In this document: piece by piece, positions 7,363 to 15,768 of the stretch
Numbering within the stretch: position 1 is the stretch's first letter
Layout of the letters: each line of letters opens with the position of its first letter
From: Oligoflexales bacterium
GTDB taxonomy: Bacteria; Bdellovibrionota_B; Oligoflexia; Oligoflexales; CACXFL01
NCBI GenBank assembly: GCA_028282865.1
Contig: JANQHA010000561.1
Coordinates: forward strand, 1 to 21,841
Reading direction: 5' to 3'
Length of the DNA: 21,841 bases
Made by a program: the position numbers and the translations under genes
The notes under the pieces: model-generated
Databases searched by the model: none
What the model saw: the letters and a program-made list of their open reading frames with translations, nothing else
Told to the model about the DNA's origin: nothing

Positions 7363-10300
7363 ATGAAGCTTATAAACACAGCTAAAAATATGATTAAAAA
7401 GGCCTCAATAGCCCTACTTATTTTTATCATATTAGGCCTAGCTTTAAATGTAATAGCAGATAACCCCTACAGTCAGAAACTAGCCAGATCCATTGTAAAC
7501 CAGAGTTTTTCACAGTATAGCGATTTAAATATAAGTTTCGAAGCCGTAAAAGTGAATATTTTTCCACTTGGAATCGAATTATTTGGCTTTTCAATTTTTT
7601 CGACTGATGACAACAGTACGTCTGTTAAAGCCTCGCAGATTAAGGCCCAGGTTTCTATTTGGTCATTAATACTTGGAGATCCTAGACTAAGCCTTATCGA
7701 GGTGTCGGATTTAGACTCTACCAGGCCAATACCGGCATTGATTTCTAGCCTTTTCCCTAGTGACGATGAAGAGGTTAAATTAAGTTGGCCACTAGATCTA
7801 AGCGCAGTGCCGGTAGATCAAATATCTTTGAGGCACGCTAGGATATACGTAGAACTTCCTGAGATAAATCGAGGCGACAATCAACTTAAGATACTAAGAC
7901 TCGCTCTAGGGGACGTCAATGCAACTATAAATATTGCAGATCCAGAGGAAATTAAAATCAAAACAACTATCAATGCATTATCTCTCAAAACCCTTGAGTT
8001 TAATATCTTTGACTCAGCTTCGGTCGATGCAAGCTTTACAATAGGACCTCACGGAATCCAACCTTCGACGATTAAAGTTTCCTCCCCTCTTATGGAGCTT
8101 CATAGCATCATTACTGGGGATTTTATAAAGGACCCGGTGAATAATATTCAAAGCATTAAAGTCGATGGCAATATTAAAGGCAATGCGGACCTAGAAATGC
8201 TGGGGTCGATCTTAGATATCGAAGAAACCTCAGGCCCTGTCACTACTAGAGGAAAAATTAAGCTCAATATTCCTATCTCAAATAGCGCGCCAAACGACGA
8301 CCCCATATTTACTATCGATACCCATGTAGTTTCAAAGGGAGGCGAAATAGGTGGCTTTAAGCTATATAACAGTGAGGCCAACCTTCTAATAGATAAAGAC
8401 AAGATCAAGTTTCGCGACCTAAAGATAATCAATGGTCAGAGTCAATATGGATCCGCCGATGGCTATTTAACCCTTGACAAGACTACCCGGTTTAATTTCA
8501 AGGCCCGCCCACAGAAAATGCCTTTAGGGGATCTACTTAGTGCCGTCAAAGTCGATTTCAATGGCATCAAAGCGTTGATATCTAGCCCTAGTCTTACTAT
8601 TGAGGGGCAAGGTACCCCGTTTAGAATGGTCGTAAAGTCCATAGCCGATCTAAACCATTTTGAAGTCGCTGCCATAAATATTAAGAGGGACAAACTACTC
8701 CCCACACATTGCCGCATGAACATAGACTTAGCAATTAACAGCAAACGCCTCAGCTTTGATAACACAAATGGCAGCTGTTACTCTTCGGATGAACCAGCGG
8801 GTCCAATTATTATCAGCGAGGATGCGGCACCTAATGTGCAAACTAATCAAATTTTAGGCTCATCTCCTCTCAAACTAAGTGGTTATGCCACTTTCGATGA
8901 GAAAAAAGGAATGAAACTAAACGTCAGTAGCCCCAAACTGAACCTGCCCATTGTTGGCTACATATTTCAGCTGCCTCTTTCTGGGCTAGCAGACACATCA
9001 TTTACGGTCTCTGGACCATACAATGATATAGGAATCTCTGGTACACTACTTTCCGACAATTTCTCACTTTCTAAGATTATGTTCGGTCGAGTCGACGCCA
9101 GTTATACCCTAAATAGCAAAAATCTACTCAACGTAAAGCAGCTTAGGGTATTGACCCCCAAAAACGGTTCTATATACCTTAAAAAAGGAATGCTAGATCT
9201 AGAAGAAGATTTAAAATTTGATGCTGAGATAGAGTTGAGTGCCTTAGACAGCGACCTTATAGCAAAAATAAGCCAATATCTGGGCCATGACATGTTAAAA
9301 TTCAAAGTTGATAATGCTACGGCAAAATTACAAGGACCGCTAAAAACTCCTTTTTCTTATACCGGAGAAGTAGCGTTTACCCTAAGCGACGTTCATCAAG
9401 ATAACGAATTGTTATTCAGTGAGATTTCAAGTGAAATCACAGCCGACAAACAAAAAATAGTAGGAAAAAAACTAAATCTATCAGTTTTTGATTTCCACCT
9501 TACAAACAAATTTAGCATTAATAAGAGTAGTAAAGCTTTCTCAAAGAAAAATGCTTTAACAGCTTTAGGCTTCAACCCTCATAACAAAATTATTATTTCT
9601 TCTTCGACCGAAATTCAAGAAAAATGGAAGAAGAAGCGAGGTCAATCGTCTTTTTTTATAGATCACCTGCAGAAGCTTCCGATTGTTAAAACTTATTTTA
9701 AGCAAGCAAACCTAAAAGGTCAGCTGAACTTGGATGCCAACTTACAAGGAAAGCTAGACAACCTTGAAGGTAAGGCTGAAATCGTCATTTCTAAGTCTAG
9801 ATTTTCTGGCAAAACTATTGCACCCATTAAGGCAGTTGCAATTATTGAAGACAAAAATCTAGATGTCATTTTAAGTCATTCTGGCAGGTCACTTGAAGGA
9901 AGGTTAAAAGTAGATTTAAGCAAGGATCAACTTCCTTACAGCTGGTATATAGCTGCTAAGAGGCTTGATTTAAGAGCTATAGGGTCAAGGTTCTTTGCCC
10001 ATGACCCAAGAAATTATGCCTATATTACCGGAAACTGGTCGATGAAAGGTGATCTTAACGACTGGTGGAACTCACAGGGCAATTTGCTGATCGAAGATAT
10101 TCGGCTGCGGTTCATGAGAGATATACGCGGAAGATCGAACACTATAGACCTGCTACATACTGACCCCATTGAAGTTAGCTTCGCTAAAAATGGTTGGCAA
10201 ACAAAAGACGGTAAGCCTATTAAATTAAGAGGGGACAAGCTATCACTAAACATCATGTCCGCGGGAAATAAGCCGCCAGGGAAATTAAATATATCATTTG

Positions 10301-11661
10301 ATGGTCATTTAGACCTCAGTATACTGCGATCAGTAAACAATCATATAGAGAGCGCCGAAGGAGTCATGTCCTTTGCAGGTGGGATCAAGGGTTCGATCAA
10401 AAACCCTATATTCACCCTCAAGATGAAAGATAAAAAGAAAGTCCCTGGCTCGAAAGACTGGACACCGGTTGTGATTGGAATCTCGGATATTCGCCCACCA
10501 TTTACCAATGTAAAATTTGACATTAACTACGAGGATAATTCCCTTGTGATAAACTCTTTCACGGCTGACAAGGGTGAAGGCAACGTCAATGCAAACGGAA
10601 CATTATACTTTGACGGTAAATCCTCTTCTAGAGTTGATATAGCTTTTAAAAACGCCTCGTTTGTATACCAACTTGAGGTGCTAAAAAGCTTCGATACCGA
10701 AGCTAGTGGTAATATTTCGATTGTTGGAGCAAAAAAACCTTACTTGATATCTGGAGAGGTTCAGATAGACCGTGCTCGATCCACCAGACAGTTTGATCTT
10801 AGAGAACATATCATAGCTGCAATACAGCGTAAGAATATCGAGGGGAACGTAAATACTGTCGACCCAGTGGTAAATTTTGACTTGAGAGTCTCTGCAGAGA
10901 ACTCGATAGAAATTTATAATAGAAATATTCAGGCTAAACTAAGCTCCAATGTCAGCTTATCAGGAAACAACGTCACTCCTATCATCAACGGTCAGATCGA
11001 GGTTGATCGGGGTATGTTTGCTTATAAATACCGTAGAGATTTCCAAATTACTCAGGGCATCATAACCTTCGACGATCCCACTCGCCCTGACCCAAGGCTA
11101 GACATCTTAGGAATGTCTGAAATCGGTGGTTACCGGGTTTACATGGCGATCACGGGACGAGCATCTGATCCTAAAGTAGATCTATCAGCTGACCCGCCAA
11201 CGCGTGAAGATGGCACTCCTTTGACGAAGGTGGATATCTTGGTCTTGATGTCTACAGGATCACTTCCCGATAGGCAAAGGTCTGACTCACTAACCCAAGG
11301 GGCGGCAAAGACCGAGGCTCTAAATATTCTGGTAGGACAGTTCGAGGAGCCAGTCGAGAAATTATTTGACCTTTCCGGACAGTCAGTGATTAGGCAGGTA
11401 TACATCGATACCTACGCTGATCCACAGGGCACTCCGACACCTCGGTTAAATCTGCCTCTGAACCTACACCAGGATTGGGATGTGATATTCAGGGTAGATG
11501 GCCAGAATAACCTTAAGGTCAGCTTAGGTTACTCAGTCAATGACCATATCTCACTCTCGGGAAGTTTTGATAAACAGCAAGAGTTTGACGCCCCTAACCA
11601 ATCGCGGTCGAACCCCACGGACACCGGAGTTGACCTAAAATTTCGCTTTGCTTTCCCCTGA
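7363..11661 (+). CDS. tamB: TamB-like translocation and assembly protein
   Basis: At 1432 residues this is somewhat longer than E. coli TamB (about 1260). Residues about 14-33 form an N-terminal membrane anchor (ALLIFIILGLALNVIA), followed by a long run of beta-rich AsmA-like repeats that would build a hydrophobic groove across the periplasm. The C-terminal TamB (DUF490) domain, about residues 1090-1432, is clear: GMFAYKYRRDFQITQG at 1217-1232, then FDDPTRPDPRLDI and a stretch ending FRFAFP. TamB works with TamA in outer-membrane protein insertion, and the family is also implicated in phospholipid transport to the outer membrane. The gene follows the AAA+ ATPase by 94 bases and precedes the TamA-like gene, as expected for a pair, though in E. 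coli the order is tamA-tamB. The ATG at 7363 has a weak TGAGAA site about seven bases upstream. I am confident of the family. Confidence 0.9.
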   Translation: MKLINTAKNMIKKASIALLIFIILGLALNVIADNPYSQKLARSIVNQSFSQYSDLNISFEAVKVNIFPLGIELFGFSIFSTDDNSTSVKASQIKAQVSIWSLILGDPRLSLIEVSDLDSTRPIPALISSLFPSDDEEVKLSWPLDLSAVPVDQISLRHARIYVELPEINRGDNQLKILRLALGDVNATINIADPEEIKIKTTINALSLKTLEFNIFDSASVDASFTIGPHGIQPSTIKVSSPLMELHSIITGDFIKDPVNNIQSIKVDGNIKGNADLEMLGSILDIEETSGPVTTRGKIKLNIPISNSAPNDDPIFTIDTHVVSKGGEIGGFKLYNSEANLLIDKDKIKFRDLKIINGQSQYGSADGYLTLDKTTRFNFKARPQKMPLGDLLSAVKVDFNGIKALISSPSLTIEGQGTPFRMVVKSIADLNHFEVAAINIKRDKLLPTHCRMNIDLAINSKRLSFDNTNGSCYSSDEPAGPIIISEDAAPNVQTNQILGSSPLKLSGYATFDEKKGMKLNVSSPKLNLPIVGYIFQLPLSGLADTSFTVSGPYNDIGISGTLLSDNFSLSKIMFGRVDASYTLNSKNLLNVKQLRVLTPKNGSIYLKKGMLDLEEDLKFDAEIELSALDSDLIAKISQYLGHDMLKFKVDNATAKLQGPLKTPFSYTGEVAFTLSDVHQDNELLFSEISSEITADKQKIVGKKLNLSVFDFHLTNKFSINKSSKAFSKKNALTALGFNPHNKIIISSSTEIQEKWKKKRGQSSFFIDHLQKLPIVKTYFKQANLKGQLNLDANLQGKLDNLEGKAEIVISKSRFSGKTIAPIKAVAIIEDKNLDVILSHSGRSLEGRLKVDLSKDQLPYSWYIAAKRLDLRAIGSRFFAHDPRNYAYITGNWSMKGDLNDWWNSQGNLLIEDIRLRFMRDIRGRSNTIDLLHTDPIEVSFAKNGWQTKDGKPIKLRGDKLSLNIMSAGNKPPGKLNISFDGHLDLSILRSVNNHIESAEGVMSFAGGIKGSIKNPIFTLKMKDKKKVPGSKDWTPVVIGISDIRPPFTNVKFDINYEDNSLVINSFTADKGEGNVNANGTLYFDGKSSSRVDIAFKNASFVYQLEVLKSFDTEASGNISIVGAKKPYLISGEVQIDRARSTRQFDLREHIIAAIQRKNIEGNVNTVDPVVNFDLRVSAENSIEIYNRNIQAKLSSNVSLSGNNVTPIINGQIEVDRGMFAYKYRRDFQITQGIITFDDPTRPDPRLDILGMSEIGGYRVYMAITGRASDPKVDLSADPPTREDGTPLTKVDILVLMSTGSLPDRQRSDSLTQGAAKTEALNILVGQFEEPVEKLFDLSGQSVIRQVYIDTYADPQGTPTPRLNLPLNLHQDWDVIFRVDGQNNLKVSLGYSVNDHISLSGSFDKQQEFDAPNQSRSNPTDTGVDLKFRFAFP

Positions 11662-11666
11662 TCCAT

Positions 11667-11694
11667 AATCTAACATCATTGTAATAGTTAGATT
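11667..11694. repeat. Inverted repeat between tamB and tamA
   Basis: AATCTAAC (11667-11674) and GTTAGATT (11687-11694) pair over eight bases with a 12-base loop. No T run follows, so termination is unlikely. It sits six bases after the tamB stop and covers the place where tamA translation should begin, so it could affect initiation or be a protein-binding site. Confidence 0.45.
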
Positions 11695-11702
11695 GGGGTT
11701 GG

Positions 11703-11819
11703 ATAATCAGAAATTTTCTAAACAAGGCAGGTATTTTAAATTGCGTTCTGTTTTTCTGTGGAATACTAGCAAGCTCAGTTAATTCCCAAGCCAAACCCTG
11801 GAAGATAGAACAGCATCTT
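11703..11819 (+). other. Signal-peptide frame of tamA without a standard start codon
   Basis: The tamA frame stays open upstream of the GTG at 11820 back to a TAG at 11685-11687. Read through, it gives a typical signal peptide: a basic stretch (IIRNFLNKAG), a hydrophobic core (ILNCVLFFCGILA, 11733-11771) and a cleavage site SSVNSQA before KPWKIEQHL. There is no in-frame ATG, GTG or TTG. Possible starts are ATA (11703) or ATC (11706). Alternatively a TTG at 11699 in another frame would join this frame if the four-T run at 11714-11717 had three Ts, giving MDNQKFLNKAG. Confidence 0.7.
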
Positions 11820-14666
11820 GTGAGCGATAAAATATTTAAAAATTTAAAATCAAAACACCCAGAAATTCATGGCGCCACAGATCTTCAGAACCTATTACGA
11901 AGTATTTCCAAACTCGAGTCATTCTCGAAGATTCGCGGTATTGACAAAGGTGATCATTGGTTTATCGAGTTACATCCGGCATACAAAATTATCGATATTA
12001 ATTTTATCTTAGTCACCAGGGCCTTTAAGAACCAGCTTGAAGCGGTTACAAGGGGCTATCTAGGACAAGTTGACTCGCAGCAGATCCGTAATAAAATAAA
12101 AAACATTATCGACAAAACGCTAAAAGATCATGGTTTTCCAAAATCTGAAATCAAATTTAACGTATCAAGAAAAGACAACGCCGTAGCATATGAATTCAAA
12201 GTAGATTACGGTTATCCATGCCTTTTTGAGTCGATAAACTTCACTTTCGACCTTCCAGATTGGGCTGAGGTTGATATTCGCCCAGGAGACATCTGTGATA
12301 AAAACGTGGTGGAGATAGAGCTCCAAAACCTTAAGGATGATTTAAAAGATGAAGGGTACACACAGGTTTCTTTTAGCGACCCCAAGTATATTTATAACCC
12401 AAAATCGAACTCAGCAAAGCTATTAGTTCAAGGCAAGCTTGGAAAGAAGATAAAATATAAGATCAGTGACAAAGATCGGCGTTTTTCTATTGGTGATCTT
12501 TTCACCAGTGACGAGTTATCCCAAATCGACCCCAGTATCGTTAGCCCCAAAGCTATGCAGTCTGAGCTCCGGCAGCGATATCAAGCCCTAGGTTATGACG
12601 ATGCCGAGGTAACTGGGCCAAAAATATTCGATAGTGGCGACGACACTCAAACCTACGAATACACCGTAAACCCTGGTGTTCAGTACTCACTGACACGGGT
12701 TCAGTTTCAAGGAGCAACGGTTTTTACTGAGCGAGAGCTCATCGAAGAAATGGGATTAATCAACCTTTTCGAAAGTGCTCCTCTATTTAGTATCGATGAT
12801 ATACTCACCGGGGTTGAGTCTTTAAAACAAAAGTATCGAAAGATTGGTTATTGGGATATCGATATTAGAGAGCCTCAAATTACTAAAAACTCAACCAATG
12901 GCGAAGCGCACGCGACTATTTTTATTAACGAAGGCTTGCAGCGGTTACTATCAGGAGTAAGGCTTCGGCAGAATATTTTTTTACCAAACGCTAAGATATT
13001 AGATTTGTTCCCCATTAAACCAGGCGAGTCATTGTCGCAATCTTCTATTTTAGAGTTCGAGAAAAATATTAGAAATATGTACATAAATTCAGGATTTCTT
13101 CATGCCAAAGTAACCACAAACTTGGACAGCAATACCGGCGCCAAAACAACATTTGTCACCCTAATTGTCACGGTAGATGAGGGTCCAAGAGTCAAGATCG
13201 GCGACATCCGAATCATAGGTTTAATAAAGACCAAGCCAGTAGTCGTCACGCGGGAGCTTTCCTTCGAGTCGGGAGACTGGTACAACCCCGAGCACATCGA
13301 TTCATCAAGAAGAGCCCTATTAAGCCTTGGAATCTTTCAATCTATCCAAATTTTTCCTGCAGATCGCCAGGCTTTGCAAGCTCGTTCTCCTACCCTTGAC
13401 CTAATTGTGAAAATACGGGAGTCGAAGCCTGGAAATGTTTCTTTCGGACCAGGGTGGAGTTTGTACCGCGGAAATCGCTTTAGTGTTGAAGGCTCTTACA
13501 ACAATATTGCAGGTACTGGGCGCCAGGTCTTTTCGCGGCTTTATGTAAGCGAGGAGGCCAACCAGAAGGCCATCGGCTCTAAGACTTTAATAGGGCGAAC
13601 CGTTAGCTTTGGTTATTTAGAGCCTCATATTTTTGGTTTTCCAGTCAACGGAACAAGTACGATTACTAGCAGTGCTCGTGCAGACGATAAATGGCAGTTA
13701 ACCCAGGCCGCTGAGGTCGCTCTGGTCCATAAGCTAAAATACTTTATGGCCGGCAGCACCATTTCTACATTTTACGGACAGAAGAGAAATCGTGAGGAAA
13801 GCAGTGAAAACCAAAAGGAAGGTTACCTTAAACTCCTTGGCGGCGCCGTTAGGACTGGCCGGTATGGACTTAGGTATAATTGGGACAATCGAAACGATAT
13901 CACTTGGCCGACATCAGGATTTATCTTCAATTCAGAGCTCAGTCAGGCCAGGTTTCAGTATGGTGGTGATCTTGCCTATAACCAATGGAAAGTCGCATAC
14001 AGCCAGTATTACGGGATCACTAATTCATTGGTCTTAGCTGGAGGTATCAATCTAGCGGCATTTCAAAGTGTCGATCGCAAAGGAAATAAAGCCGATGCTT
14101 TGCCGCAATCAGAGACGCTATATGTCGGCGGAGCAGACTCTGTTAGAGGCTTTCAGGAACGTGAGTTAGGACCTATTATCTCATTTGACGAAATTGATGA
14201 TGAAGGAAATGTAGTTGGGAGAAGCTTCAACAATGTTATCGGAGGTTCACATCAGGCGGTTTTTAAAGTTGAATTACGGCAACAAATCATTAGTAAGACC
14301 CTTGCTATAACGCTATTCGCTGATAGTGGAAATACCTTTTTTAGCAGACGTGAAGTAGCAAACTTTAACAGTAAGGAAGCGGAAAATATTATCGACAATT
14401 CTAAAGATCCGGCAATTATCGAAGATAATGTACCTTACCACCTTGAGGAAGTTTTTATCAAACCCGAATACATATGGTCAAAGAACTACTTAGCTTATGG
14501 CCTAGCTTTGAACTACCTCACACCGCTTGGATCTATTAATTTCGCTTACGGTTTACCCTGGAAAAGGTGTGCCCAAAGCGGTTCACAGTGTGTGGAACGC
14601 GGTAAAGGATCTAACCACTGGCTACTCAATGGTCAGGTGCACATTAATGTAGGGGCAGCATTTTAA
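11820..14666 (+). CDS. tamA: TamA-like Omp85 outer-membrane barrel
   Basis: From the first usable start (GTG at 11820) the product has 948 residues; the true protein very likely begins about 40 residues earlier with the signal peptide in the same frame. The N-terminal part, to about residue 540, contains several POTRA-like repeats, more than the three of E. coli TamA (577 residues in total). One example is the repeat around VQFQGATVFTERELIEEMG. The C-terminal part is a 16-strand-type Omp85 barrel with the hallmark VRGF at 775-778 in GGADSVRGFQERELGP and a terminal phenylalanine. It should insert or assist outer-membrane proteins together with the TamB-like protein encoded upstream. BamA itself is the main alternative, but the tamB neighbour and sequence style favour TamA. 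The gene ends one base before the convergent gene at 14668, with no room for a terminator. Confidence 0.85.
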   Translation: MSDKIFKNLKSKHPEIHGATDLQNLLRSISKLESFSKIRGIDKGDHWFIELHPAYKIIDINFILVTRAFKNQLEAVTRGYLGQVDSQQIRNKIKNIIDKTLKDHGFPKSEIKFNVSRKDNAVAYEFKVDYGYPCLFESINFTFDLPDWAEVDIRPGDICDKNVVEIELQNLKDDLKDEGYTQVSFSDPKYIYNPKSNSAKLLVQGKLGKKIKYKISDKDRRFSIGDLFTSDELSQIDPSIVSPKAMQSELRQRYQALGYDDAEVTGPKIFDSGDDTQTYEYTVNPGVQYSLTRVQFQGATVFTERELIEEMGLINLFESAPLFSIDDILTGVESLKQKYRKIGYWDIDIREPQITKNSTNGEAHATIFINEGLQRLLSGVRLRQNIFLPNAKILDLFPIKPGESLSQSSILEFEKNIRNMYINSGFLHAKVTTNLDSNTGAKTTFVTLIVTVDEGPRVKIGDIRIIGLIKTKPVVVTRELSFESGDWYNPEHIDSSRRALLSLGIFQSIQIFPADRQALQARSPTLDLIVKIRESKPGNVSFGPGWSLYRGNRFSVEGSYNNIAGTGRQVFSRLYVSEEANQKAIGSKTLIGRTVSFGYLEPHIFGFPVNGTSTITSSARADDKWQLTQAAEVALVHKLKYFMAGSTISTFYGQKRNREESSENQKEGYLKLLGGAVRTGRYGLRYNWDNRNDITWPTSGFIFNSELSQARFQYGGDLAYNQWKVAYSQYYGITNSLVLAGGINLAAFQSVDRKGNKADALPQSETLYVGGADSVRGFQERELGPIISFDEIDDEGNVVGRSFNNVIGGSHQAVFKVELRQQIISKTLAITLFADSGNTFFSRREVANFNSKEAENIIDNSKDPAIIEDNVPYHLEEVFIKPEYIWSKNYLAYGLALNYLTPLGSINFAYGLPWKRCAQSGSQCVERGKGSNHWLLNGQVHINVGAAF

Positions 14667-14667
14667 T

Positions 14668-15627
14668 CTAAGGCGACCAAGTTTTATCATTCCAGGTATA
14701 GACAGATGCATTATGATAGGAGTCGGGTTTGATAGCAACAATCCATAAATTTCTTTGGGAATCAATATGAACTCCGGTGATTTCATTTATTTTCTTAGGC
14801 AAGGTGATCTCACCAATTTTATAACTATCAAAACAGCTATTAAATCGATATCTCACAAGTTTATGCTTCAATGCATCAACAAAAACTAGTTCCCGCTTTT
14901 TTAGATCAACTGCAACGCCTGATATCTGACTTGATTTCATAGAGTCATTCCGAAGAAAACATGCTCGATCGACTTGGCAAGACAGCATATCAGAGTCAAA
15001 GCATTTCATAGTTATCAAAGGAAAACCTTTTACCCTACTAGAAAGAAAAAAATTCTTTGTCCTCTTCCCAAGCCAATGCCCCTTATCCGCACTAATACCC
15101 GACACCTTTAGTGCAGCCGTACTCAGATAACTCTTCTTAAACCGACGTCTAAGCTTAGTCACTTCCGTTTTAGTCGCCTCACCAGAGCGATCTGCTGCGG
15201 GTCGGATCAGGTCCCAAGCAATAGATTTCATACCGATAAACTCAAATTTCTTGCGATCAAATACCGCGACCCTTAAACTTTCGCCGTCGAAGAGAGCTAA
15301 CCTATTTTGGACGCTAACGGCCCCTTGCCAACTACCACGATTAGAGCCCCCCGAAAAAGGGTGGCGTTTGCTATCGGTATACTTTCCAAAACTTTGATCC
15401 TGAAATTTTTTCACTCCAAAAAATGGGGTCACAACAAAATGAGACTTATTATGGATACTTAGTATTAATTGATTATCTAGCCGCAAGACACCACGAACCT
15501 CCTTATCGATCGTGTCCAAAGCACTTCCATTTTTAGGAAACGGAAGAGCTACAGTTGCAGATGCACTTGCTAAATTAGCTGAAATTAGCAGTAAACCCGA
15601 TAAAAACACCTTAAAAGATAAGTTCAT
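14668..15627 (-). CDS. Exported propeller-like protein of unknown function
   Basis: I do not recognise this 319-residue protein. Residues 1-24 are a clear signal peptide (FLSGLLLISANLASASA before TVALPF), so it is periplasmic or surface exposed. The mature part is beta-rich, with repeating units such as GVLRLDNQLILSIHNKSHF, SGVAVDLKKRELVFVDALKH and ITGVHIDSQRNLWIVAI, which resemble the blades of NHL or SMP-30-like propellers. Four cysteines lie close together at about 209-268 and may form disulfides in the periplasm. The central part is basic (LRRRFKKSYL). The ATG at 15627 has GGA seven bases upstream and an extended -10 box close behind, so it has its own promoter. It converges on tamA with a one-base gap, so it is not in that operon. 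Confidence 0.65.
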   Translation of the reverse strand: MNLSFKVFLSGLLLISANLASASATVALPFPKNGSALDTIDKEVRGVLRLDNQLILSIHNKSHFVVTPFFGVKKFQDQSFGKYTDSKRHPFSGGSNRGSWQGAVSVQNRLALFDGESLRVAVFDRKKFEFIGMKSIAWDLIRPAADRSGEATKTEVTKLRRRFKKSYLSTAALKVSGISADKGHWLGKRTKNFFLSSRVKGFPLITMKCFDSDMLSCQVDRACFLRNDSMKSSQISGVAVDLKKRELVFVDALKHKLVRYRFNSCFDSYKIGEITLPKKINEITGVHIDSQRNLWIVAIKPDSYHNASVYTWNDKTWSP

Positions 15628-15650
15628 TGGAGTTTCCGTATATTATTTAA

Positions 15651-15659
15651 AGTATACCA
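15651..15659 (-). promoter_or_regulatory. Extended -10 promoter of the exported protein gene
   Basis: Read on the minus strand this is TG-G-TATACT, an extended -10 element with a five-of-six hexamer. Transcription would start near 15644, leaving a leader of about 17 bases before the ATG at 15627. No good -35 is present at the normal distance. Confidence 0.5.
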
Positions 15660-15696
15660 AAAAAATTCTTCAATAAAACCGAGCTTCTGAAGATCG

Positions 15697-15729
15697 ATAT
15701 CACTCGGTGTGATATGATGATTATATCAC
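15697..15729. promoter_or_regulatory. Operator-like heptamer array in the divergent gap
   Basis: The heptamer ATATCAC occurs at 15697-15703 and 15723-15729, and its exact complement GTGATAT at 15709-15715. This gives two overlapping perfect inverted repeats with spacers of five and seven bases sharing the middle copy. The array lies between the minus-strand promoter at 15651-15659 and the start of the plus-strand HEPN gene, where a regulator could control both. Confidence 0.5.
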
Positions 15730-15732
15730 TTA

Positions 15733-15759
15733 TTGATCTGAAGAACCCAATTTTATAAC
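15733..15759 (+). promoter_or_regulatory. Candidate promoter of the HEPN-domain gene
   Basis: TTGATC (15733-15738) and TATAAC (15754-15759) resemble -35 and -10 boxes, but the 15-base spacer is short. A start near 15766 would leave almost no leader before the TTG at 15769. It directly follows the heptamer array. Confidence 0.3.
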
Positions 15760-15768
15760 ACGGCGAGG

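Noticed and set aside
11594..11794. Minus-strand 66-codon ORF across the tamB-tamA junction
   Set aside because: It is antisense to the tamB end and the tamA signal-peptide frame and shows no features of its own.
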